A stretch of 15,743 nt of DNA, taken from assembly GCA_003223675.1 (NCBI GenBank), contig QHVW01000396.1, forward strand, positions 1 through 15,743, read 5' to 3'. Under the pieces are notes generated by a model. The model was given only the letters and a program-made list of their open reading frames with translations. It searched no databases and was not told the origin of the DNA. The position numbers and the translations under genes were made by a program. This DNA comes from Acidobacteriota bacterium (GTDB lineage Bacteria; Acidobacteriota; Thermoanaerobaculia; Multivoradales; UBA5704). Positions 1 to 7,561 of the stretch are shown here, one piece after another. Each line of letters begins with the position of its first letter. Positions within the stretch are counted from its first letter, which is position 1.

Positions 1-184
1 ATTCACCAGGAGATCGGGCCTTATTGGCGGGCTTATCCTCAAGCTGCGGTCCGAGTTGAGCGTGAAGATAAATTGGCACTGAAGCTTTGCGTGAAGCACC
101 CCAAAGAGTGGCGCTAATAGCTGCGCCAAAAGATGCGGCAAAAGCACAGTAGAACAACCACGTTTTTAGCCGTCTGAAAGACAT
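1..184 (-). CDS. Partial hypothetical protein with N-terminal hydrophobic segment (C-terminus off window)
   Basis: The first 61 codons of a minus-strand gene are visible and the rest lies beyond the left edge. It begins MSFRRLKTW and has a basic N-terminus followed by a hydrophobic stretch at about residues 9-29, so it is probably a signal peptide or membrane anchor with the remainder outside the cytoplasm. A purine-rich GGGGGA lies 6 nt before the ATG, which supports this start. No stop interrupts the frame. Counted by hand, the segment is about 51% GC, far below the neighbouring genes, and it uses many A/T-ending codons, which may mean it was acquired by transfer. I do not recognise the family, and too little is visible to suggest a function. 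Confidence 0.6.
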   Translation of the reverse strand, partial: MSFRRLKTWLFYCAFAASFGAAISATLWGASRKASVPIYLHAQLGPQLEDKPANKARSPGE

Positions 185-243
185 CGTTGGTCCCCCGGTG
201 GATCTTCTGACAGGGTAGTCTAACGATTAGTAGATAGAGACCT

Positions 244-825
244 CTACCGGAACTCCATCAGCTCATACCCCATCTCCCGAAACAGCCGCCACGTGAGCGG
301 CAACGGCAATCCCACCACGTTCGTATAGTTCCCGAAGATCTCCTCCACGAGCAGGGCGCCGATCCCCTGGACGGCGTAGGAGCCGGCTTTGTCGAGGGGC
401 TCGCCGGTGGCCACGTACCACTCGATCCGCTCGGGGGTCATGGGGGCCATGCGGACCCTCGAGACCGCCATCCCCGAGGCGCGGCGGCCGGTGCCGAGCT
501 CTTCCAGGGCCACGCCGGAGAGCACGGTGTGCTCGCGGCCGGCGATGCGGGCGAGCATGCGGCGGGCATCCTCGGGATCCCGGGGCTTGCCCAGGATGTC
601 GCCGTCGAGCACCACGTCGGTGTCCGCCGCCAGCACCAACTCGCCGGGACGCGCCACCGCCGCCGCCTTCTCGCGGGCCAGACGCAGGACGGTCGTCTCC
701 GGGTCCTCTCCCGGCCTTGGCGTCTCGTCGAGGTCCGCCGCGCGGAGGGTGAAACGGACGCCGAGCCCCGCCAACAGCTCGCGGCGGCGGGGGGAAGCGG
801 AGGCCAGGATGAGATCAGGCAACAT
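244..825 (-). CDS. maf: Maf/YhdE-type nucleoside triphosphate pyrophosphatase
   Basis: This encodes a 193-residue Maf-family protein, the usual length for the family. Members hydrolyse non-canonical or excess nucleotides (dTTP/UTP in the YhdE subgroup) to monophosphate and pyrophosphate in the cytoplasm. The visible family motifs are SASPRR at residues 9-14, AADTDV at 66-71 with the conserved acidic residue D69, GKP at 79-81, DKAGSYAVQG at 145-154 and NVVGLP at 169-174. DKAGSYAVQG resembles the YhdE-type signature. I chose the ATG at 825 because MLPDLILASASPRR is the normal family N-terminus. The frame stays open for another 100 codons upstream, but that stretch is a translated 21-bp DNA repeat and not a protein domain. 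The ribosome-binding site before 825 is weak. The gene may be co-transcribed with the VWA genes upstream, although 315 bp of repeat lies between. Confidence 0.93.
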   Translation of the reverse strand: MLPDLILASASPRRRELLAGLGVRFTLRAADLDETPRPGEDPETTVLRLAREKAAAVARPGELVLAADTDVVLDGDILGKPRDPEDARRMLARIAGREHTVLSGVALEELGTGRRASGMAVSRVRMAPMTPERIEWYVATGEPLDKAGSYAVQGIGALLVEEIFGNYTNVVGLPLPLTWRLFREMGYELMEFR

Positions 826-897
826 GGTCAGGGTCCGTGCTCTCAGAGGCTTCTCGAACGGGGAGCCGCTCTGGAATTCAGGCCGGCGGTCGAGCCG

Positions 898-1140
898 CTC
901 CGGGGAGCAGGTCTTCCATTCCGCGGAAAGGTCCGACGATTCCGCGGAGCGGACCGACAACTCCTCGGAGCGGGCCCTTCGCTCCGCGGAGCGGACCGAC
1001 CCTTCCGCGGAGCGGAGCAACAATTCCGCGGAGCGGCTCAACCCTTCCTCGGAGCGGGCCTTCCGCTCCGGGGAGCGGGCCTTCCGCTCTTCGGAGCGGA
1101 CCGGCAACTCCATGAATTGGTCCAACCCCTCCGCGGAAGG
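898..1140. repeat. 21-bp tandem repeat array, about 11.5 units
   Basis: About eleven and a half direct repeats of 21 bp fill the gap between maf and the first VWA gene. Well-kept units start at 919, 940, 961, 982, 1003, 1024, 1045, 1066 and 1087. The unit at 1108 is degenerate and a half unit ends at the VWA stop codon. The conserved core is TCCGCGGAGCGG, followed by a variable half of about 9 bp. The 8-bp TCCGCGGA is self-complementary, and 980-993 is a perfect 14-bp palindrome, so each unit can form a small hairpin. Since 21 is a multiple of three and the core has no stop codon, several frames on both strands stay open and give artificial heptad proteins. The stretch 826-897 holds only degenerate traces of the repeat. 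Confidence 0.9.
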
Positions 1141-2487
1141 TCAGGGATAATACCCTTTCAGCGTCTTCGCCTCCATCCCCGGCTTCGCCATCTTCACCTC
1201 GACGAGGCGGAACTTGTCGTCGTTCCCCTCCTTGGAGGACTGGTAGGCGAGGAGGTACTGCGAGCGCAGCTCCTTCTGGATGGCGTCGTAGATCCCCTCC
1301 AGCTCCTTGGCCCGCTCGATGAAGAAGAAGCGGCCGCCGGTCTCGTCGGCCAGGCGGGAGAGCTTCAGGCGGACGTCCGCGTTCTGGGTCGAGAGGTCGA
1401 TCCCCACCGTGTAGATGGCCACCCCGCTGCGGCGGGCGTATTCGAGGGCGTCGCTGAAGGAGTAGTGGCTCCCCTCGTCCTTGCCGTCGGTGAGGATGAT
1501 GATAGCCCGTTTTCCTTTCATCCCGCCGAAGTAGTAGAGGGCGTAGATCAGGCTGTCGTACAGGGTCGTGTTGCCGGAGGCGGTCAGCCCGGCCAGCCCT
1601 CCGGCCAGGACCGAGGCCTGGTTGGTGAAGCGCACCGCCAGGTTGGGCTGGTCGGCGAAGGTGATCACCGCCGCGCGGTCCTTGGGGGTGATCACCTTCT
1701 CGAAGAAGCCGAGCGCCCCCTGCACCGCCTGGTCGAGCCGCCCCCCCTCGGCCATCGAGCCCGAGGTGTCGAGCAGGATGCCGGCGTAGATGGGGACGTC
1801 CAGGACCCGCTCGAAGCGGCGGATCTGCTGCGGCGCGCCGTCCTCCAGCACGGTGAAGTCGTCCTTGCCGAGCCCGTCCACCGGCCGCCCCTTGCCGTCC
1901 ACCACCGAGGTGTAGAGCTCGACGAACTGGACGTCCAGCTTCTGGTTGAACCCCGGCGCGTTGACCAGCACCAGGTCCTCGGTCGAGGTGCCGCCGTCGA
2001 GATAGGCCACGGCGCGCACGTAGGTGATCTCCTTGCTCTTGGGGAGGAGGATCGGCTGGGTGTAGGGCGGCTGGTAGAGCGTCGCCACCTTGTCGTCGTT
2101 GAGGTAGAGCTCGACGCGGTCGAGCCGCTCCCCCTCCGGCACCTGCACCTGGGCCTCGGCGCGCAGGCTCGACTGGTAGGCCTTGCCCGCCTGCGGCTCG
2201 ATCAGCCGCACGGCGAAGCGGTGGGGACCGACGTTCAGCGGCAGCTCGTCCTCGGCCAGCTTCCGGCCCTGCTCGTCCATCGCCACGGCCCGCAGGCGGT
2301 GGATGCGCGGTTGGTTCCCCAGGCTCAGCTCGACGCTGTAGGGCGGATGGCTCTTGGCGAGCACCGGGTGGCCGTCGAGCTCGAACGAGACGCGGGCGAT
2401 GCCGGGCCCGGTCGTCGCCGCCTCGACCCGCAGCTTGCCGGTGACCAGCCCCGGGGGCGGCGCCAGGATGCGGATCGTCTGTTGTCG
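1141..2487 (-). CDS. VWFA-related domain protein, C-terminal part of frameshifted first paralogue
   Basis: This is the C-terminal 448 residues of the first GWxTD/VWA paralogue, in the +1 frame relative to its N-terminal part. It contains a beta-rich middle region (TIRILAPPPGL onward, matching TIKLIPPAGEL in the intact paralogue at 3793-6447) and the VWFA-related Acidobacterial-type domain, which opens around FVELYTSVVD. The MIDAS metal site is complete: DTSGS at D240, a threonine at about 307 in NTTLYD, and the aspartate of LTDGKDEGS at about 334. The protein ends in GYYP, like its two paralogues. The first usable start codon within this frame is a GTG at 2364 without a convincing ribosome-binding site, so independent translation is doubtful. 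The frame change lies at about 2476-2491, in an Ala/Pro-rich linker. It may be a real mutation or a one-base sequencing or assembly error. Confidence 0.8.
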   Translation of the reverse strand, partial: RQQTIRILAPPPGLVTGKLRVEAATTGPGIARVSFELDGHPVLAKSHPPYSVELSLGNQPRIHRLRAVAMDEQGRKLAEDELPLNVGPHRFAVRLIEPQAGKAYQSSLRAEAQVQVPEGERLDRVELYLNDDKVATLYQPPYTQPILLPKSKEITYVRAVAYLDGGTSTEDLVLVNAPGFNQKLDVQFVELYTSVVDGKGRPVDGLGKDDFTVLEDGAPQQIRRFERVLDVPIYAGILLDTSGSMAEGGRLDQAVQGALGFFEKVITPKDRAAVITFADQPNLAVRFTNQASVLAGGLAGLTASGNTTLYDSLIYALYYFGGMKGKRAIIILTDGKDEGSHYSFSDALEYARRSGVAIYTVGIDLSTQNADVRLKLSRLADETGGRFFFIERAKELEGIYDAIQKELRSQYLLAYQSSKEGNDDKFRLVEVKMAKPGMEAKTLKGYYP

Positions 2488-3658
2488 GAGAGGCGGGCGC
2501 CGCGGGGGCCGGCGCCCTGCCCGCGGCCCCTGTGGAGAGAGACACCGGGGCCGCGTCGACGGCGGGGACCTCGACCTCCCGCTGCTCGCGGAAGTAGCGC
2601 TTGCCCGCCGTGTCCTCGATCTTGAGGATCAGCGAGTATCTCCCCGGCCGCAGGTTGCGCTGGAAGACGACGGGGATCTCGGACGTGGTCGCCTCGCTCT
2701 CCGGCAGGGTGAACCGGTAGCGGAAGTGCTCGAACAGCTCGTCCCTGACCAGCACCTCGCCGTCCACCAGGAAGCTGTAGTAGGCCTCGGGCACGCCGGC
2801 CAGCTTCTCGGGGCGCACGGCGTCGCGCGGCACGGAGACCAGCCCCTGCACCACCGTGCGGCTGCCGTAGCGGCCGGGGAAGGAGAGGGCGAGCCTGGCC
2901 GGGAAGCTCGCCGCGCCCTCGGGCACGTCGGTGGAGTAGGAGGCGAAGGCTGAGAGCCACTCCTCGCCGGGATGGGGGATCAGGTGGGCCGCCTCTTCCG
3001 CCTGGGGCCAGTCGACGGCCTCGGTGAGGCGGGATGCGATGTCATCCCCGCGCGGGCAGACCTCGGCGATGGCGGCGAGCGCCCGCTGCGGGTCGCCTGC
3101 CGGAAGCTGCCGCGGCCCGCCGAGCGCGAGCAGCGTGTCCAGCCCGTCGCGGGGGGACCAGAGCCGGAAGGGCCCCCTGGACGATCCCCCCTTGGAGACG
3201 AAGGCCACGGTGAAGGTGCCGTGGATGGGCTCCGCCTGGGTGAAGGTCCACAGCTCCATGGGCAGCAGCAGGTCGCAATGGCTCTGCAGGACCTCCTTGG
3301 GCTCGCCGTTGAAGAGGACGATCCGGGCGCGGTCGTCCTTGAGATTGCCGTAGCGCTGGCGGGCGAGCTCGGCCCGCTGCTCCCAGCGCACCCGCAGCTC
3401 GTTGACCGGCGTCTGCGGGAACGGATCGCGCACGTCCCAGAAACGGCGGATGAAGGCGTCGCGCTGATAGTCCTTCTGGAGCCCCAGGAACGCCGTGCGC
3501 TCCTTGGCGCTGATCAGCGGCGTCACCTCCTCCAGCCACGCCTGGTAGCGCGGCGCGAGGTCGGCGGGGACCGGCGTCTCGGGTGGCGGGGCGGCGAGGA
3601 CTGGGAGGGAGAGGGAGAGGGAGAGGAGAGCGAGGAGTGAAAGGCGGAGCGCATACAT
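2480..3658 (-). CDS. GWxTD-type domain protein, N-terminal part of frameshifted first paralogue
   Basis: This is the N-terminal 393 residues of the first paralogue. A Sec signal peptide (MYALRLSLLALLSLSLSLPVLA, probable cleavage near the VLA-A at residues 20-23) indicates export. The GWxTD-like domain follows: LQKDYQRDAFIRRFWDVRDP, then DDRARIVLFNGEPKEV, where the namesake Gly-Trp-x-Thr-Asp is not kept but the DR and NGxP positions are. A beta-sandwich follows (FASYSTDVPEG, NLRPGRYSLILKIED). Homology to the intact paralogue stops at about SPTT (2480) and resumes one base out of frame. Past that point this frame stays open on GC-rich sequence but loses all similarity. The ribosome-binding site before the ATG at 3658 is weak. 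The gene starts 134 bp after the second paralogue stops, with an AT-rich inverted repeat between them. Confidence 0.8.
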
Positions 3659-3682
3659 CGGGGCGATGGTACCGCAGGGCGA

Positions 3683-3790
3683 CGATTTTCGATTTTCGAT
3701 TTTCGATTTTGGATTGGGCTTGAACAAGGGTAAATGACTGACCGCTCGGGCCTTCTCAATCAAAAATCCAAAATCCAAAATCCAAAATCG
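3683..3790. repeat. Inverted pair of 7-bp tandem repeats (AT-rich intergenic element)
   Basis: The arm at 3683-3718 is built of GATTTTC heptamers and the arm at 3755-3790 of CCAAAAT heptamers. The two 36-nt arms are largely complementary, with a loop of 36 nt. The element is strikingly AT-rich for this genome and fills most of the 134-bp gap between the second and first VWA paralogues. It has no coding signal. Transcribed, it would form a long imperfect hairpin that might act in termination, RNA stability or attenuation. Similar GATTTTGGATTTTGG intergenic repeats are known to be scattered through many bacterial genomes; calling this one of them is inference. Confidence 0.85.
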
Positions 3791-3792
3791 CC

Positions 3793-6447
3793 TCATGGAT
3801 AGTATCCCCGCATCGTCTTCGCCTCCATCCCCGGCCGGACGACCTTGAGGTCCACCACGCGGAACCCGGGGTCGGTGCGGCTGGTGGTGGACTGATAGGT
3901 GATGAGGACCTGCGAGCGCAGCTCCTCCTCGATCCCCTCGTAGATGGCGGCCAGCTCGCCCGCCTGGCGGGGGAAGAAGGCCCGGCCGCCGGTCTCCTCG
4001 GAGATCCTGGCCAGCTTCTTCTTGTCCACCTCGTCTCCCAGGCCGATGGCGTAGACGGTGACGCCGGCGCGGCGGGCGAAGTCGAGCGCCTCCTCGAAGC
4101 TGAAGCGGCTCCCCTCGTCCCTGCCGTCGGAGAGCAGGAGCAGGGCCCGCCGGCCTTTGAGGCCGTTGAAGGTGTAGAAGGAGAAGATCAGGCTGTCGTA
4201 GAGCGCCGTGCCGCGCTCGGCCTTGAGGCCGGCGAGCCCCCCCGCCAGCGCCTTCACGTCGCGGGTGAAGCGGACCCCCAGGGCCGGATGGTCGTTGAAG
4301 GTGATCACCTCGGCGCGGTCCTTGGGGCGCACCATCCGCTCCAGAAACTGGAGGGCGGCGCCCTTGGCCGCGTCCAGGTTGGGCTCCATCGACGCCGAGA
4401 TGTCGATCGCCACCGCGGCGTGGATCGGCAGGTCGGTGACCCGCTCGCAGCGGGCGATCTGCTGGTGGACGCCGTCCTCGCTGACGCTGAAGTCTTGAGG
4501 CTTGAGGTCCGCGGTCACCGGCCGCCCCTGGCGGTCGAGCACGGTGGCATAGAGCTCCACGTAGTCGACGTTGACCTGCGCCATCTCCGCGGGCGCGTTG
4601 ACGAAGACCAGGTGCTCGGCCGAGCTGCCGTCCGTGAGATAGGCGACGGCGCGCACGTAGGCGAGGCTCTCCCCCTTGGGCAGCACCACCGGATGGACCC
4701 AGGGGGGCTGGTAGAGCGTGGCGATGCGCGCGTCGTTGAGGTAGAGCTCCACCCGCTCCAGGGTCTCGCCCTCGGGAACCTCGACCTCGGCGCGGGCGAG
4801 CAGGCTGCTCTGGTAGCGCTTCCCCCGCTGCGGCTCCACCAGGTGGACGCGGAAGCGGTTGCCCGGCGCGGCGTTGATCTGGAGCTCGTCGGTGGCCAGG
4901 GTGTTCCCCTGGGCGTCGAAGGCGGCCACCGCGAGGGTGCGGGTGCGCGGCGAGGTGCCGAGGTCGAGCTCGACGCTGAACGGCGGGGCCCGCTTGGTCA
5001 GCACCGGCTTGCCGTCGAGCGAGAAGGTCACCTTGTCGACCCCTGAGCCGGTGGTCAGGGTGTCGAACCGCCGCATGCCGCTCTGCAGCTCGCCGGCCGG
5101 CGGGATCAGCTTGATCGTGGTCTCCCCCGAGCGCAGGGCCGCGTTGGCCTCGGCGAGGATGCGCGCGCTCTCCAGCTCCTCGGGGGTCCGCGCGACGGAT
5201 GGAACCGGCGCCAGGGTCTCCATCGCCGGCACGGCCAGGGGGCGCTCCTCGCGGTAGACCTTGCCGGAATTGACGTCCTCCAGCTTGAGGATCAGGGTGT
5301 AGTCCCCGGGCCGCAAGGGGCGCTCGAAAGCGAGGGGGAGCGCCTCGGGCGAGGTGTCCGCCGGGGCGGCCGGGAGATCGAACTTGTAGCGGAAGCTGTC
5401 GAACAGCTCGCCGTTCGAGAGCAGCTCGCCATTCAGGAGCAGGTTGTAGGAGCGGGCCTCGCCGAGCTTCGCCTGGCCGGCGGCGCCGGGGGGCACGGTG
5501 ACCACCCCCTGCATCACGGTCCGGTTCTGCCAGCGGCCGGGGAAGGCGAGGTCGAGCCTGGCGGTCAGCGGCGGGGTGCCGGCCGGCACGTCGGTCGAAT
5601 AGGAGTTGAACGCGGAGACCCACTCGCCGCCGGGCGGCTTGGGGGGCTCGTCGATCAGCGGCTGAATGTAGATCCAGTCGCGGGCGTTCGCCAGCACCCA
5701 GTTGATGCCGGCGCGGATCTTCTCCGCGTGCTCGTTGTCGCCGCAGCCGTTCGAGCCGGGGCTGGCGATCTCGTTCAGCGAGTGGGCTTCGCCCGGACGC
5801 AGGCCGGTGATCGACTGGGCGAAGAAGACCTCGGGGCCCTCCTCGGTGGGATACCAGAGCTTGAACGGTCCCGCCCCCCACTTGCGGTAGAGCACGAGGA
5901 CGAACGGCTCGTGAAGCTTCTTGTTGGGCTCGTAGAACCAGACCTCCAGCGGATAGAGGATCAGCGAGCAGTTGGACTCCACCCGCTCGGCGGGCGGGCC
6001 GTTGAGGAGCATCGACCGCGTGCGGCCGTCCCGGAGGTCGTTGCCGAAGAGGGCTCGGGCCTGCTGGAGACTGGCCTCCCAGCTCTCGTGGAATTCATTT
6101 TTGGCGGTCCGCTTCACGTCGTCGCGCACCGCCCAGAACTGCTGGATGAAGGCGTCGCGCTGGTAGTCCTTGGCGAGGGCGAGGAAGGTCGCCCGCTCCT
6201 CGTCGGTCATCAGGATCTCCACCTCCGCCAGGAACCTCTGGTACGCCTCGGGGAGCTTGGCGATGGTGGATTTCTGGTCTTTGGTAGGCGGGGAGGCGTG
6301 GGCGAAAACCGGGATCAGGAGAACGAAAATCAACAGGAGCAGGACCGTAGAGGCCCAAACGTGGTGGCGGGGCTCGTCCCCGCCCTCGCCCCGCAGGGGC
6401 GATATTTGATTAGCCTGGGGTTTCAACCCCAGGCGGGCCTTCGCCAT
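3793..6447 (-). CDS. GWxTD domain / VWFA-related domain fusion protein (intact paralogue)
   Basis: This 884-residue protein is the only intact member of the three paralogues. A hydrophobic segment at about residues 31-50, with an AHA-S cleavage-like site, predicts export. The GWxTD-type domain spans roughly residues 60-240 (LAKDYQRDAFIQQFWAVRDD, DGRTRSMLLNGPP, PLEVWFY). Beta-sandwich modules follow (AFNSYSTDVPAG, ERPLRPGDYTLILKLED, then TIKLIPPAGEL onward). The VWFA-related domain occupies the last 240 or so residues and has a full MIDAS site: DISAS at D682, T747 in RGTALYD and D774 in LSDGRDE. It ends in GYYP. The ATG at 6447 has a strong upstream GGGAGG 7 nt away, so I kept it even though residues 5-29 are encoded by a triple palindrome. 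The gene lies 30 bp after the third paralogue and is probably in its operon. The ligand and role are unknown. Confidence 0.9.
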   Translation of the reverse strand: MAKARLGLKPQANQISPLRGEGGDEPRHHVWASTVLLLLIFVLLIPVFAHASPPTKDQKSTIAKLPEAYQRFLAEVEILMTDEERATFLALAKDYQRDAFIQQFWAVRDDVKRTAKNEFHESWEASLQQARALFGNDLRDGRTRSMLLNGPPAERVESNCSLILYPLEVWFYEPNKKLHEPFVLVLYRKWGAGPFKLWYPTEEGPEVFFAQSITGLRPGEAHSLNEIASPGSNGCGDNEHAEKIRAGINWVLANARDWIYIQPLIDEPPKPPGGEWVSAFNSYSTDVPAGTPPLTARLDLAFPGRWQNRTVMQGVVTVPPGAAGQAKLGEARSYNLLLNGELLSNGELFDSFRYKFDLPAAPADTSPEALPLAFERPLRPGDYTLILKLEDVNSGKVYREERPLAVPAMETLAPVPSVARTPEELESARILAEANAALRSGETTIKLIPPAGELQSGMRRFDTLTTGSGVDKVTFSLDGKPVLTKRAPPFSVELDLGTSPRTRTLAVAAFDAQGNTLATDELQINAAPGNRFRVHLVEPQRGKRYQSSLLARAEVEVPEGETLERVELYLNDARIATLYQPPWVHPVVLPKGESLAYVRAVAYLTDGSSAEHLVFVNAPAEMAQVNVDYVELYATVLDRQGRPVTADLKPQDFSVSEDGVHQQIARCERVTDLPIHAAVAIDISASMEPNLDAAKGAALQFLERMVRPKDRAEVITFNDHPALGVRFTRDVKALAGGLAGLKAERGTALYDSLIFSFYTFNGLKGRRALLLLSDGRDEGSRFSFEEALDFARRAGVTVYAIGLGDEVDKKKLARISEETGGRAFFPRQAGELAAIYEGIEEELRSQVLITYQSTTSRTDPGFRVVDLKVVRPGMEAKTMRGYYP
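6366..6434. repeat. Cluster of three palindromes (REP-like) inside the 5' end of the VWA gene
   Basis: Three hairpin-forming palindromes stand in a row: GGCGGGG/CCCCGCC at 6366-6384 (5-nt loop), CGCCCC/GGGGCG at 6387-6401 (3-nt loop), and GCCTGGGGTT/AACCCCAGGC at 6413-6434 (2-nt nominal loop). The AT-rich ATATTTGATTA lies between the second and third. The whole set is translated as about residues 5-28 of the protein at 3793-6447. It looks like a repetitive extragenic palindrome that has landed between the ribosome-binding site with start codon and the signal sequence. The REP assignment is inference from the structure. Confidence 0.75.
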
Positions 6448-6477
6448 GCTCCTTCCTCCCCAGAAAGAAGGACCAGC

Positions 6478-7560
6478 CTACGGGTAGTACCCGCGGATCG
6501 TCTTCGCCTCCAGCCCCGGCTTGCTCACCTTCAGGTCGATCGCGCGGAACGTGTTGCCGCCGCTCGTCGTGTTGGTCGACTGGTAGGCGATCAGGTATTG
6601 CGAGCGCAGCTCCTCCTCGATCGTCGAGTAGATGCCGGGCAGCTCGTCGATGCTCTTGAGGAAGAAGGCGCGGCCGCCGGTCTCCCCGGAGAGCTTCTCC
6701 AGCTTGCGTTTGTCGGGGTCGTCCCCCAGGCCGATGGCGTAGATGGTGACGCCGGCCCGGCGGGCGTACTCCATGGCGTCGTCGAAGGTGAAGCGGCTCC
6801 CCTCGTCCTTGCCGTCGGTGAGCAGCAGCAGGGCCCGCTGACCCTTGACGCCGGTGAAGTAGTAGAGGGTGAAGATGATGCTGTCGTAGAGCGCCGTGCC
6901 CCGCTCGGCCTTGAGGCCCGCGAGGCCGCCGGCGAGGGTGGGGACGTCGTTGGTGAACTTCACCGTCAGGTTCGGGTGGTCGTTGAAGGTCACCAACGCC
7001 GCCCGGTCCTTGGGCTGGATGACCTTCTGGAAGAGCTCCAGGGCGGCCGTGCGCGCCTTGTCCAGGCTCTTCTCCATCGAGGCCGAGATGTCGAGCGTCA
7101 CGGCGGCGTGGATCGGCTGGTCGTTCACCTTCTCGAAACGGGTGATCTCCTGCTTGACGCCATCCTCGGTCACCGCGAAGTCCTTCTGCGTGAGCCCCTG
7201 GACCGGATGCCTCTCGCGGTCGAGCACCGTCGTGTAGAGCTCGACGTAGTTGATCTCGACCTCCGCCATGTTCTCCGGCGCGTTGACGAAGACCACGTTC
7301 TCGGTCGAATTGCCGTCGGCCAGGTAGGCCACCGCGCGCACGTAGGAGAGCTCGCCCCCCTTGGGGAGGAGGATCGGCTGCTGGTACGGCGGCTGATAGG
7401 CCGTGGCGACCAGGGTCTCGTTGAAGTAAAACTCGACGCGCTCGACGGTCTGGCCGTCCGGCGCCGAAACGTCGGCGCGGGCGAGCAGGCTGCTCTCGTA
7501 GCGCTTCCCCCGCTGCGGCTCGGTCAGCCGCACCTGGAAGCGGTTGGCGGCCGAGTTGAA
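6478..7560 (-). CDS. VWFA-related domain protein, C-terminal part of frameshifted third paralogue
   Basis: This is the C-terminal 360 residues of the third paralogue, in the +1 frame relative to its N-terminal part. It starts in a beta-sandwich (FNSAANRF, then VRLTEPQRGKRYESSLLARA, matching VHLVEPQRGKRYQSSLLARA of the intact copy). It continues into the VWFA-related domain (INYVELYTTVLDRERHP onward), with a complete MIDAS site: DISAS, the T of RGTALYD, and the D of LTDGKDE. It ends in GYYP. The first usable start within this frame is a GTG at 7533 without a clear ribosome-binding site. The stop codon is 30 bp before the next gene, whose ribosome-binding site lies in that gap, so both are probably on one transcript. 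Confidence 0.8.
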   Translation of the reverse strand, partial: FNSAANRFQVRLTEPQRGKRYESSLLARADVSAPDGQTVERVEFYFNETLVATAYQPPYQQPILLPKGGELSYVRAVAYLADGNSTENVVFVNAPENMAEVEINYVELYTTVLDRERHPVQGLTQKDFAVTEDGVKQEITRFEKVNDQPIHAAVTLDISASMEKSLDKARTAALELFQKVIQPKDRAALVTFNDHPNLTVKFTNDVPTLAGGLAGLKAERGTALYDSIIFTLYYFTGVKGQRALLLLTDGKDEGSRFTFDDAMEYARRAGVTIYAIGLGDDPDKRKLEKLSGETGGRAFFLKSIDELPGIYSTIEEELRSQYLIAYQSTNTTSGGNTFRAIDLKVSKPGLEAKTIRGYYP

Positions 7561-7561
7561 G

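Noticed and set aside
826..1125. Extra 100-residue N-terminal heptad domain on Maf
   Set aside because: The frame is open only because the 21-bp repeat is a multiple of three and contains no stop codon. Normal Maf starts at 825 and the same repeat is open in other frames.
898..1140. CRISPR array
   Set aside because: Units are only 21 bp with a 12-bp conserved part and no spacers of regular 30-40 bp; no cas gene is nearby.
878..5881. Very long minus-strand open frame of more than 1600 codons
   Set aside because: It is one frame running through parts of two genes plus high-GC out-of-frame sequence. Only the section coding 2480-3658 resembles real protein.
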